64,000 nucleotides of DNA. It comes from an uncultured Spirochaeta sp. Lineage in GTDB: Bacteria > Spirochaetota > Spirochaetia > DSM-27196 > Alkalispirochaetaceae. Below, in pieces: positions 42,766-51,527 of the stretch (its first letter is position 1; every line of letters begins with the position of its first letter). Below the pieces are notes generated by a model. The model searched no databases, was not told the origin of the DNA, and saw only the letters and a program-made list of their open reading frames with translations. The translations under genes and the position numbers were made by a program. The stretch is from assembly GCA_913030605.1 (NCBI GenBank), contig CAJWEZ010000022.1, forward strand, positions 1 to 64,000, given 5' to 3'.

Positions 42766-43227
42766 ATGGCCAGTGATCCGAAAACGGTCCCCACGGACAT
42801 CGACCCCAGACACCTGCTGGAGGCGGTGTCTGACGAGCGGCGCAGATCCGACGCGCTGCGGTTGCTGGACATCGTGGGCGAGGTGACCGGTGCGAAGCCG
42901 GAGGTGTGGGGTGATTCGATCATCGGATTCGGTCGATACGCGTACCGCTACGCGAGCGGCCGCAGCGGTGAGTGGATGCGCGTCGGGTTCGCCGCCCGGG
43001 CCCGCAGCCTCTCGGTGTACCTGATGGATGGCTGCCTGGGCTACGGCGACGACCCGGAAGTCTCGGCGCTCCTCGAGCGCCTTGGTCCTCACAAGACCGG
43101 CAAAGCGTGTCTGTATATCACACGCCTGGATCGGGTTGACGAAGCAGTGTTGCGGGAGCTGATCGGGCGCTCGTGGCGGGCTCCGGCGATCGGCGAGGAG
43201 CCGGCGCGCGATCGCGGAGACGGCTGA
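42766..43227 (+). CDS. DUF1801-domain protein
   Basis: 153 residues from ATG 42766, with GCGGAGG upstream. DUF1801/YdhG-like fold: RRSDALRLLDIVGEVTGAKPEVWGDSIIGFGRYAYRY (start of the domain), EWMRVGFAARARSLSVYLMDG, LGPHKTGKACLYITRLDRVDEAVLRELI. Members are small cytoplasmic proteins of unknown role. Single gene followed by purB. Confidence 0.82.
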   Translation: MASDPKTVPTDIDPRHLLEAVSDERRRSDALRLLDIVGEVTGAKPEVWGDSIIGFGRYAYRYASGRSGEWMRVGFAARARSLSVYLMDGCLGYGDDPEVSALLERLGPHKTGKACLYITRLDRVDEAVLRELIGRSWRAPAIGEEPARDRGDG

Positions 43228-43281
43228 GCCGGCGCCAGGGCGCGTCGGTGTGCTCGCCGGTGAACGTCCGCGCGCCCGCCC

Positions 43282-43311
43282 TTTACAAAGCCCCCACGCC
43301 TTCTGCATGAT
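43282..43311 (+). promoter_or_regulatory. Promoter of purB-purL
   Basis: TTTACA (43282-43287), 18 bp, CATGAT (43306-43311), then GCCGC and ATG 43317. No Shine-Dalgarno, very short or no leader. No riboswitch-like sequence is present here, unlike the purC operon. Confidence 0.5.
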
Positions 43312-43316
43312 GCCGC

Positions 43317-44753
43317 ATGCAGCCCCACGACATCTTTCGAAACCTGTCGCCTCTCGATCACCGGTACTGGCTCGCCAATCGCGAACTGTTCGACCGTCTC
43401 GCCGACGTGCTGAGCGAGGAAGCCGCCGTCGGCCAGTGTGTTCGCGTCGAGTCGATCCTGCTCGTCCATCTGATCCGCCATCTGACTCCTGAAGGCCCCG
43501 ACCGGGACGCGTGGATCGCCGCCGCCGAAGCGCTCCCGGAACGTGTTACGGCGGCGGAGGTGTACGAGGAGGAGGAAACCACCCGTCACAACATCCGTGC
43601 GATCGTCAATGTGATCCAGCGGCATCTTCCGGAGGAGATCCGGCACCTGGTCCACCTCGGGGCCACCTCGGTGGATATCCTCGACACGGCGGCGGCACTC
43701 CGCTATCGGGCTGCGGTGCGCACCGTCGTCCTGCCGGTTCTCATGCAGGTGGAGGAGCTGCTCATCCACCTGGCGGACACCACCGCCGACACGGTGTCGA
43801 TCGGGCGAACCCACGGGCAGCACGCGGTGCCGATCACGATGGGGTGGACCTTTGCCGAATACGTCTCGAGGCTGGGGCAATCGATCGTCGAGATCGAGGC
43901 GCGCAGCCGCGGCCTCCACGGCAAGCTCGCCGGGGCGGTGGGGGCGTACAACGCCACCAGCGTGCTGCACCCGGACCCCGAGCGCCTCGAACGGGAGGTG
44001 CTCGCCGATCTGGATCTGGAACCGGGGGAACACGCCACCCAGATCGTCAGTCCGGAGCCGCTGCTGCGACTTCTGCTGGAGATGAACACCGCCTTCGGCG
44101 TTCTGGCGAACCTGGCGGACGACCTGCGCCACCTGCAACGCAGCGAGATCGCCGAACTTGCGGAGTACTTTGCCGCCGGTCAGGTGGGCAGCTCCACCAT
44201 GCCCCACAAGCGCAACCCCTGGAACGCCGAACACGTGAAAAGCCTCTGGAAGACGTTTGCCCCCCGGAGCATGACGTGGTTCATGGACCAGATCTCGGAA
44301 CACCAGCGCGACCTGTCCAACTCGGCATCCGGGCGCTTTGTGGTGGAGTTTGTCGCCGGTCTGGTGGCGGCGGCGGAACGGATGAGGAGCATCCTGGAGC
44401 GTCTCCACGTGGACGAGGACGGCATCGTCCGCAACCTCTCCGCGGGAGTCCGCCGGGTGCTCGCGGAGCCGCTGTACATCCTCCTCGCCGCGGGCGGGGT
44501 GAGCGACGCCCACGAGCAGTTGCGGCAGCTGACCCTGGCGGCGGACGAGTCGGGAACGGGGATTCTCGACGCCGCCCGCGCGCGACCGGAGCTGTGGGAG
44601 GTGGTCACCCGCACGTACCGCGAGCTCACCGGCGATGATCCCGACGTGTTTTTTGCCGATCCCGCCCACTACATCGGTCGCGCCGCCGAGCGAACCCGGG
44701 CGATCTGCGATGCCCACCGACGGTCGCTGGTCGCGTTGCGGGAGGTGCTGTGA
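43317..44753 (+). CDS. purB: Adenylosuccinate lyase
   Basis: 478 residues. Splits SAICAR and adenylosuccinate, releasing fumarate. Superfamily signature GSSTMPHKRNPWNAEHV near residue 295-310 (flexible loop with the catalytic Ser). Other conserved parts: TRHNIRAIVNVIQRHLPEE, HLGATSVDILDTA, IGRTHGQHAVPITMGW (catalytic His), YNATSVL. Typical of the longer PurB type. The stop overlaps the start of purL (GTGATG), so the two are coupled. Confidence 0.95.
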   Translation: MQPHDIFRNLSPLDHRYWLANRELFDRLADVLSEEAAVGQCVRVESILLVHLIRHLTPEGPDRDAWIAAAEALPERVTAAEVYEEEETTRHNIRAIVNVIQRHLPEEIRHLVHLGATSVDILDTAAALRYRAAVRTVVLPVLMQVEELLIHLADTTADTVSIGRTHGQHAVPITMGWTFAEYVSRLGQSIVEIEARSRGLHGKLAGAVGAYNATSVLHPDPERLEREVLADLDLEPGEHATQIVSPEPLLRLLLEMNTAFGVLANLADDLRHLQRSEIAELAEYFAAGQVGSSTMPHKRNPWNAEHVKSLWKTFAPRSMTWFMDQISEHQRDLSNSASGRFVVEFVAGLVAAAERMRSILERLHVDEDGIVRNLSAGVRRVLAEPLYILLAAGGVSDAHEQLRQLTLAADESGTGILDAARARPELWEVVTRTYRELTGDDPDVFFADPAHYIGRAAERTRAICDAHRRSLVALREVL

Positions 44754-47700
44754 TGCCGGCTCTCGAGGCCGACCGGACCAGCGATGCCGCTCGGCGGGTG
44801 CTCTTTGTTGCGCCCCGGGAGTCGTTCGACGTGGTCTCACCGCGACTGACGGCCGAGTTTCGCGAGGAGGGGCTGCTCCACAGCGACGAACGGGTCTCCG
44901 TGCTGCGGCGCTACGCGGTCACGTTCGGTGGGTCCGAGCCGGGGCCGGAGCAGTGGGACCGCGCCGTGGCGGCGGTGTTTGCCGACCCCGCCGACGAACG
45001 GATCGTGACGCATCCGGAGGATGTACTCTCGCCCGACGGGGGCCAGGATGGAGCCCCCCGGTCGATCGTGTCCCTCGCCGTGCGCTACCACCGGGAACAG
45101 TTTGACCAGCGCGCCGACGCCGCGGAACAGGCGCTGCGGCTGGTTGGTATCGACGGAGCGCGGGTGACGGTGGCGGAGGTCTACGTTGCCCGGCTTCGAC
45201 CCGGCGATAAGGACGTGATCGCCGAACGACGCCGCGAGTTGATCGCCCGCGTTGTGAATCCCGTGGATTCCGAACTGGTGGAGGACGACGATGCCGCCGG
45301 TTCTGCGGGCGAACGCGCCGCCGGCGATGTCGCTGCCGCCGCTCCAGCCGCTGATGTCCCGCCGGCGGAGACCGCCGAGGGGTCTCTCGAGGGTACGGCC
45401 CTCAACGCGGCGGACCGCACCTTTGTGGCGGAGTTTTTCGCCTCCCAGGACCGCGCGCCAACCGCCACGGAACTCGCGGTCATCGATACCTACTGGTCCG
45501 ACCACTGCCGACACACCACCTTCCGGACCCGTCTGGACTCGGTGACCGTCGCCACGCAGGCAGGCGACGCCGACGCGCGGTCCGACACCACGCACACCGA
45601 CGACGCGGACGCCGCGGCCATCCGGCGGGCGGTGGAGGAGAGCTGGTCGTGGTACCTCGCCGAACGCGAGCGTCGCGGGGAGACCGATCGCCCCGTCACC
45701 CTCATGGATCTCGCCACGGCGATGATGCGCTGGCGCCGCAGCGACGGCACGATTCCGGAGGTCGAGTTCTCCGCGGAGATCAACGCGTGCACGGTTCGTA
45801 TCTCGGCCACGACCCCCGGTCTGGCGGAACCGATGGCGGAGGCGGCGCCGTGGCTCGTGCTGTTCAAGAACGAGACGCACAACCATCCCACGGAAATCGA
45901 GCCGTACGGCGGGGCCGCCACCTGTCTCGGCGGTGCGATCCGCGACCCGCTCTCCGGGCGGGCGCTGGTGTACCAGGCGATGCGCGTGTCCGGCGCCGCA
46001 GACCCACGCCGCGAACCGGGAACCCCCACGCTTCCGGGCAAGCTCCCGCAGCGGCGCATCACAACAGGCGCGGCGCGCGGGTACTCCAGCTACGGCAACC
46101 AGATCGGCGTGGCAACCGGGCTCGTGGATGAGGTCTACCACCCCGGATACCGCGCCAAGCGGCTCGAAATGGGGGCCGTGGTGGGCGCCGTTCCCGCCGG
46201 GCAGGTGCGACGGGAGGAACCGGTCGCCGGTGACGTCGTGCTTCTCATCGGCGGGCGCACGGGCCGTGACGGCATCGGCGGCGCGACCGGTTCCAGCCGC
46301 AGTCACAGCCGCTCCTCCCTGGAACGCGCCGGCGCCGAGGTCCAGAAGGGGAATCCACCCGTGGAGCGAGCGCTGCAGCGCCTGTTCAGTCGCCGGGAGT
46401 TCGCCGCCCTCGTGAAGCGCAGCAACGACTTTGGCGCCGGAGGCGTTGCCGTGGCGGTCGGGGAGATCGCCGATGGCGTAGAGATCGATCTGGATGCGGT
46501 GCCGTTGAAGTACGCTGGACTCTCACCGACGGAGATCGCAATCTCGGAAAGTCAGGAGCGTATGGCGGTCGTGGTCGCCGCCGCCGATCGTGAGGCAACG
46601 ATCGCCCTGGCGGCGCAGGAAAACCTCGAGGCGACGGCGATCGCACGCGTTACCGCCGAGGATCGGTTGGTCATGGTCACCGGCGGACAGCGCGTGGTGG
46701 ACCTGCCGCGGGCGTTCGTAGACAGCGCCGGCGTCCGTGGAACCACCGACGTCGAGCTGGCAACGGTGCGTTCCGACCGGGTGGGCACGGCGACCGGCTC
46801 CGTGGTGGCGCCGGCGGGGGCGACCGTCGGTGATCTCGCCGGCTCCGCGGGCGGACAGACCGCCGCGCCCGGCGTTCTGGAGCGGCTCCGGCGGCAACTC
46901 GGTGACCTGCGCTTCGCCTCCCGCCTGTCGCTGAGCGAGTGGTTCGACAGCTCCATTGGAGCGGGAACGCTGCTCGCCCACGCCGGTGGACGGCTGCAGC
47001 GCAGCCCCGTTCCCGCCATGGCGGCGCGCCTCCCGCACCGCTTTGCCGGCGCCGGCGATACGCCGCCGGAGGTGGCCACGGTCATGGCCTACGGCTTCGA
47101 CCCGGACACTGCAACCGCGTCACCGTGGCGTGGCGCCTACCTGGCGGTGGTTGAGAGCGTTGCGCGGCTGGCGGCGGCCGGTGTGGCCCCCGGGGCGATC
47201 TGGCTCTCCCTGCAGGAGTACTTCCCTCGTCCGGGGACCGATCCCGGCCGCTGGGGGCTTCCGGCGGCGGCGCTCCTCGGTGCCCTGGCGGCGCAACGCG
47301 ACCTGGGCGTCACGGCGATCGGTGGCAAGGACAGCATGTCGGGCTCCTTCGAGGAGATCGACGTGCCTCCCACCCTGATTTCCGTGGCGTTGGGGGTGTG
47401 CCCCGCGGACGGCGTGGTGCCACCCCACCTCACAGCGCCGGAGGCGTCGGTGTACCTGGTGCCGGTGCCGATGCGCCCGGAGGGAGTTCCCGACGCCGTG
47501 GCGGTGACGGCGGCGCATCGCTGGCTGCACGACGGTGTCGCCTCCGGGGTGATCACCGCCGCGGCCCCGGTCCGGGGCGCCGGCTGGCTGGCGACGGTCG
47601 CCCAGATGTGCTTCGGCGAGAACCTGGGGTTTGAGGCGGATCCGCTCCACGTGGAGCGAGCGCCCGATCCGTTCACGGCGGGGTACGGTACGATCGTGTT

Positions 47701-48853
47701 CGCCACCGACGGGTCCCTTCCCGATGTCACGGATGACGGTCCCGGAGCGGGAGGCGCATCAAATGGGAGTGGTGGGGTTCCGCGGCCTCCAGTGGTCCGG
47801 ATCGGCGTGACCACCGCCGACGGAGTGATTCGGTGGGGGCGGGAACACGGTCGTACCGCCGATCTCTTTCGTGTCTGGTCCGCGCCGCTGGAGGAGGTGT
47901 TTCCGTCGCAACCGGCCCGGCGAAGTGGCGCTGCGTCGGCGGTGGAACGGGAGCGTTCTTCCAGCACCACCACCCCCGCCAGCACCACCACCCCCGCCAG
48001 CGCCACCGCTGCCGGCGCCGTGGTCCGGCCACGCCGACCGTCACGATCGGTGGCGGTCCCGCGGGTGGTGCTGCCGGTGTTCCCGGGCACCAACTGCGAG
48101 GACGACTCCACCGCCGTGTGGCGCCAGGCGGGAGCCGAGGTCCGGGAGGTGCTCATCCGCACCGGTTCCCGCGAGGTGCTGGAGGATTCGCTTGCAACGC
48201 TGGCGCGGGAACTCCGGGACGGTCAGATTCTCATGCTTCCGGGGGGATTCTCCGCCGGTGACGAACCCGCCGGGAGCGGCAAGTACATCGCCGCGGCGTT
48301 GCGCGCCCCCGTCGTGCGGGAGACGGTGGAACGCCACTTCGTGGACGGAGACCGGTTGATCCTGGGAATCTGCAACGGGTTTCAGGCGCTGGTACGCACC
48401 GGGCTCGTACCCTACGGTCGCTACGTGGACCGGGTCCCCGGGGCGCCGTCGCTGGCGCCGAATACGATCGGCCGCCACGTGTCGCGCACCGTACTCACCA
48501 GGATCGATGCCGATCGTGGGCCGTGGATGGCGCAGGCGACGGTCGGGGAGATCGTCTCGGTGCCGGTATCCCACGGCGAGGGGCGGTTCACGGCGGACGC
48601 GTCACTGGTCGCGGACCTCTCACGGGCCGGGCAGGTGGCGGCGCGCTACGTGGACTGGCAGGGGCGCCCACGGCAGGACCACCCGTGGAACCCCAACGGC
48701 TCGGACGACGCGATCGAAGCGCTTCTCTCACCGGACGGGCGATTCCTGGGGAAGATGGGGCACACCGAACGGGAGCGGCCGGGGCTGGCCCGTCATCTGC
48801 CGTCGGTGGGTTCCTGGGATCTGTGGCGCGCCGGGGTTGCCTGGTTCGCCTGA
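44750..48853 (+). CDS. purL: Phosphoribosylformylglycinamidine synthase, PurS-PurL-PurQ fusion
   Basis: 1367 residues from GTG 44750 (ATG 44753 possible). Makes FGAM from FGAR and glutamine. The N-terminal ~190 residues are PurS-like, of the clostridial type (RRVLFVAPRESFDVV, YHREQFDQRADAAEQAL). The synthetase core has TYWSDHCRHTTFRT, FKNETHNHPTEIEPYGGAATCLGGAIRDP, NDFGAGGVAVAVGEIADG and a second repeat with GGKDSMSGSF. A low-complexity STTTPA linker (two 18-bp units at 47963-47998) leads to the glutaminase: FPGTNCEDDS, LPGGFSAGDEPAG, LGICNGFQALV (nucleophile Cys) and SVPVSHGEGRF (His/Glu). All activities are on one chain, so no purS or purQ is needed. Confidence 0.95.
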   Translation: MMPALEADRTSDAARRVLFVAPRESFDVVSPRLTAEFREEGLLHSDERVSVLRRYAVTFGGSEPGPEQWDRAVAAVFADPADERIVTHPEDVLSPDGGQDGAPRSIVSLAVRYHREQFDQRADAAEQALRLVGIDGARVTVAEVYVARLRPGDKDVIAERRRELIARVVNPVDSELVEDDDAAGSAGERAAGDVAAAAPAADVPPAETAEGSLEGTALNAADRTFVAEFFASQDRAPTATELAVIDTYWSDHCRHTTFRTRLDSVTVATQAGDADARSDTTHTDDADAAAIRRAVEESWSWYLAERERRGETDRPVTLMDLATAMMRWRRSDGTIPEVEFSAEINACTVRISATTPGLAEPMAEAAPWLVLFKNETHNHPTEIEPYGGAATCLGGAIRDPLSGRALVYQAMRVSGAADPRREPGTPTLPGKLPQRRITTGAARGYSSYGNQIGVATGLVDEVYHPGYRAKRLEMGAVVGAVPAGQVRREEPVAGDVVLLIGGRTGRDGIGGATGSSRSHSRSSLERAGAEVQKGNPPVERALQRLFSRREFAALVKRSNDFGAGGVAVAVGEIADGVEIDLDAVPLKYAGLSPTEIAISESQERMAVVVAAADREATIALAAQENLEATAIARVTAEDRLVMVTGGQRVVDLPRAFVDSAGVRGTTDVELATVRSDRVGTATGSVVAPAGATVGDLAGSAGGQTAAPGVLERLRRQLGDLRFASRLSLSEWFDSSIGAGTLLAHAGGRLQRSPVPAMAARLPHRFAGAGDTPPEVATVMAYGFDPDTATASPWRGAYLAVVESVARLAAAGVAPGAIWLSLQEYFPRPGTDPGRWGLPAAALLGALAAQRDLGVTAIGGKDSMSGSFEEIDVPPTLISVALGVCPADGVVPPHLTAPEASVYLVPVPMRPEGVPDAVAVTAAHRWLHDGVASGVITAAAPVRGAGWLATVAQMCFGENLGFEADPLHVERAPDPFTAGYGTIVFATDGSLPDVTDDGPGAGGASNGSGGVPRPPVVRIGVTTADGVIRWGREHGRTADLFRVWSAPLEEVFPSQPARRSGAASAVERERSSSTTTPASTTTPASATAAGAVVRPRRPSRSVAVPRVVLPVFPGTNCEDDSTAVWRQAGAEVREVLIRTGSREVLEDSLATLARELRDGQILMLPGGFSAGDEPAGSGKYIAAALRAPVVRETVERHFVDGDRLILGICNGFQALVRTGLVPYGRYVDRVPGAPSLAPNTIGRHVSRTVLTRIDADRGPWMAQATVGEIVSVPVSHGEGRFTADASLVADLSRAGQVAARYVDWQGRPRQDHPWNPNGSDDAIEALLSPDGRFLGKMGHTERERPGLARHLPSVGSWDLWRAGVAWFA

Positions 48854-48909
48854 CCGCGGCGCAGACTCCACCGCGCGCCGCGCGCCGCGGGCCCGACCCG
48901 GCCGGCGTC

Positions 48910-50040
48910 CTACACGCCCATGCAGGTTCCCAGCCGCTGGGCGCTGATAATCGACGGGTGGTCCGCCGGCACGATCTTCTTCTTGCCGGCGACATCTTTC
49001 AGCGGCACCGGTTCCGAGCGGTCGCCCTTCACGGCGATCATGTTGTTGTAGTTGCCCTCCGCCAGGGCGTCGGCGGCGGCGGTCCCCAGGATCGACGAGA
49101 TAAAGCGATCCCGGGGCGAGGGACTGCCGCCGCGCTGCACGTGTCCCAGGGAGGTGACACGCGCCTCGGTTCCCGTGAGCTGCTGCAACTGTCGGGCGAT
49201 CTGGCTGGCTTTGGGTTCCTGCACCAGATGGTAGGGCTGTCCGTCGGCGTCCCGTTCCACCACCACTTCCGCTCCCTTATCCTTTTTCTTCTTTCCGTCG
49301 GCGGCGGCTTTGGCCTCCGCCTTTGAGATCGCACCCTCCGCAACGGCGATGATGGAGAACCGTTTGCCGCTCATCCGGCGCTTTTCGAGATGCGCCGCCA
49401 CCGCCTTCAGGTCGTAGGGAATCTCGGGGATCATGATCACGTCGGCGCCGCCGGCGATCCCCGCGCCCAGGGCGAGCCAGCCCGCGTTGTGGCCCATGAT
49501 TTCGCACACAATGATCCGGTGGTGGCTCGTGGCGGTCGTGTGAAGGCGGTCGATCGCGTCGGTGGCGATGTTCATGGCGGTGTCGAATCCGAAGGTGATG
49601 TCCGTCTCGGCCACGTCGTTGTCGATCGTCTTTGGCAGTGTCAGCACATCGATGCCGCCCTCCTTGTGGAGGTGGTAGGCGTTCTTTTGCGTGCCCCCAC
49701 CGCCGAGGCACACGAGACAGTCGATGTGGTGTTTGCGGATGTTCTCCACGGCGGCGTCGGTCATATCCATCTTCTTGCCACCCACCGGCATCTTGTGGGG
49801 TTTGTCCCGCGCCGTACCCAGGATGGTGCCACCCTGCGTGAGGATCCCGCTGACGGCGCGATCATCCAGGGCGATCGTCCGGTTCTGGACCAGGCCGCGA
49901 AACCCGTCCAGGAACCCCACGACCTTGATGCCGTAGGAGCCGATCGCCGCCTTCACGACGCCGCGAATCGCCGCGTTGAGTCCGGGGCAGTCGCCGCCGC
50001 TGGTCAGAATCCCGATACACTTCGTCTTGGAAGCCGCCAT
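48910..50040 (-). CDS. pfkA: 6-phosphofructokinase family protein with an altered donor motif
   Basis: 376 residues from ATG 50040 (GAGGAGG upstream). PfkA fold: GILTSGGDCPGLNAAIRGVV, LPKTIDNDVAETDITFGFDTA, IMGHNAGWLALGAGIAGGAD, IPEIPYDL, LGHVQRGGSPSPRDR. The Mg/donor motif reads VCLGGGGTQKNAY (residues 110-122): the usual GGDG/GGDD aspartate is Gly115, while PKTIDND has the lysine seen in pyrophosphate-type enzymes. A Lys-rich insertion (KKKKDKG, about residues 237-245) lies in the C-terminal half. Substrate (ATP or PPi) is unclear. Convergent with purL. Confidence 0.85.
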   Translation of the reverse strand: MAASKTKCIGILTSGGDCPGLNAAIRGVVKAAIGSYGIKVVGFLDGFRGLVQNRTIALDDRAVSGILTQGGTILGTARDKPHKMPVGGKKMDMTDAAVENIRKHHIDCLVCLGGGGTQKNAYHLHKEGGIDVLTLPKTIDNDVAETDITFGFDTAMNIATDAIDRLHTTATSHHRIIVCEIMGHNAGWLALGAGIAGGADVIMIPEIPYDLKAVAAHLEKRRMSGKRFSIIAVAEGAISKAEAKAAADGKKKKDKGAEVVVERDADGQPYHLVQEPKASQIARQLQQLTGTEARVTSLGHVQRGGSPSPRDRFISSILGTAAADALAEGNYNNMIAVKGDRSEPVPLKDVAGKKKIVPADHPSIISAQRLGTCMGV

Positions 50041-50077
50041 GAGTTCCTCCTCTGCAGCTTCCAGTATAGGGGGAGTT

Positions 50078-51415
50078 CTACGATCGGTGCGAATTCCCGT
50101 CCCGGCGGGGCAGACCGAAGGCGCGGTCCAGGTCCGCGATCTCGTCGTCGCCGATCGCCACGACCGGCCCGAGGTCCCGTGCTGAGAGGATCGATTCCGC
50201 GGTGTACTCCGCAACCTCGAGGCGGTCGAACGCCTGCAGAAGACTCCCTCCGGTCACGAAGAGCGCCTCGTTCTGCACGATGAGATTGGGCGTCGCGGGG
50301 TGGATCGCCCTTACGACGGTGTCGTAGTCGGCGTAGGAGACGCCGTAGGGCAGTTGTCGGATGTCGCGGAGGAGAATATAGCTCTCCGGTATCACACGTG
50401 AGTCGAAGGGATGGTGGGTTACCGCAAACGCCATCATCGCCGGGGGATGCGCCACGATGATCGCGTTGAGCTCCGGATGGGCGGCGTAGATCGCCTCGTG
50501 AAGCCGTGCCGACCGGCTCGCCGGGCGCCCCGCTTCCGCGCGGCCGCCCCGGATCAGCACCATGTCGGCCGGTTCCAGAAGCTTCCGGTCGTAGCCATAG
50601 GGTGTAATCAGAAACGAGTCTCCGTCGAGGCGCGCGGAGACCGTTCCCTCCGTGCTGGTCATCAGCAGCTGGTCGTAGGATCGGTGAACGATGTCCGCGA
50701 TCTCCCGTCGCAGCTCCTTTTCCGGGGTTGTGTGTTCTTCCAGGGAAAACGTCTCGATCACAGGGGTTTTGCGGTGCACCTCCGCGATCTCGTTGTCGTT
50801 GAGCAGGCGCACGTCCCCCAGGCGGGCGGCGCGGACCTCGAGGCGGGCGCAGAAGTCGAGCGTTTCGAAGCGCATGAACGCCTCGAAGATGTCACTGCCC
50901 ACGGTCACCGTCCCGTGGTTCTCCAGCAGGACCACGTTGTCGCCCTCGCCGAACTGCCGTGCGATGTTGCGGCCCAGTTCCTCGCTCCCGGGGAGCGCGT
51001 AGGGGACGACGGGGCATTCGCCGCAGATGAGGTAGGCGTTGGGTACCACGCGGGTCTGCACCGGCTTGCGCACCGCCGAGAAGCTAACCAGCGTGGGCGG
51101 GTGGGCGTGAACGATCGCGCGAACGTCGGGACGTGCCTCGTAGATAGCGCGGTGGAACGGGTACTCCGACGACGGTTTGTGACGGCCGCTGATCGTCCCG
51201 TCGGGAAACACCTGAACGATGTCGTCGCGCCGGAGTGCGCCTTTGTCGACGCCGCCGGGGGTGATCCACATCGTTCCGTCTTCATCCAGGAGGCTCAAAT
51301 TGCCGCCGGAGGTGGTCGTCATGCCGTAGCGGTAGACGCGGTCCATCATTTCGACCAGGAGGTCCCGCGGATGGGCGATGCGGTGTTTGATTCCCGTGCG
51401 ATGGTCGGTGTTCAT
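50078..51415 (-). CDS. Tandem class II aldolase/adducin-domain protein
   Basis: 445 residues from ATG 51415. Two fused class II aldolase domains. The first (about 12-215) has SGGNLSL, catalytic Glu84 in PSSEYPFH, zinc His in IVHAHPPTLV (103, 105) and LLENHGTV (167). The second (about 230-440) aligns with it (ARLHEAIYAAHPELNAIIVAHPP, IVQNEALFVTGG) but has Ser for the Glu, Val for His103 and Glu for His167, so its zinc site is lost. Sugar-phosphate or similar aldolase/epimerase activity is inferred for the first half; the second is probably structural. Transcribed alone. Confidence 0.82.
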   Translation of the reverse strand: MNTDHRTGIKHRIAHPRDLLVEMMDRVYRYGMTTTSGGNLSLLDEDGTMWITPGGVDKGALRRDDIVQVFPDGTISGRHKPSSEYPFHRAIYEARPDVRAIVHAHPPTLVSFSAVRKPVQTRVVPNAYLICGECPVVPYALPGSEELGRNIARQFGEGDNVVLLENHGTVTVGSDIFEAFMRFETLDFCARLEVRAARLGDVRLLNDNEIAEVHRKTPVIETFSLEEHTTPEKELRREIADIVHRSYDQLLMTSTEGTVSARLDGDSFLITPYGYDRKLLEPADMVLIRGGRAEAGRPASRSARLHEAIYAAHPELNAIIVAHPPAMMAFAVTHHPFDSRVIPESYILLRDIRQLPYGVSYADYDTVVRAIHPATPNLIVQNEALFVTGGSLLQAFDRLEVAEYTAESILSARDLGPVVAIGDDEIADLDRAFGLPRRDGNSHRS

Positions 51416-51421
51416 GCCTTC

Positions 51422-51450
51422 AGTCTCCGGTGCCGTGGCGGCATGGTCAA
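51422..51450 (-). promoter_or_regulatory. Promoter of the tandem aldolase gene
   Basis: TTGACC (51445-51450), 17 bp, GAGACT (51422-51427), then GAAGGC and ATG 51415. Leaderless spacing with a poor -10. Confidence 0.5.
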
Positions 51451-51492
51451 GTGGGCGCTGTGATGCTGACAGACGTGTCGTGACGATCGAGA

Positions 51493-51521
51493 TTGACCGG
51501 CGCGGCGGGAGCGGGTACCGT
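51493..51521 (+). promoter_or_regulatory. Promoter of the CDF transporter gene
   Basis: TTGACC (51493-51498), 17 bp, TACCGT (51516-51521), then GGGTTC and GTG 51528. This fixes the start at 51528, rather than further upstream in the same frame. Confidence 0.65.
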
Positions 51522-51527
51522 GGGTTC

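Noticed and set aside
48854-48909. GC-rich self-complementary run between purL and pfkA as a bidirectional terminator.
   Set aside because: The CGCGCGCCG run can pair in many ways but has no T tract on either strand.
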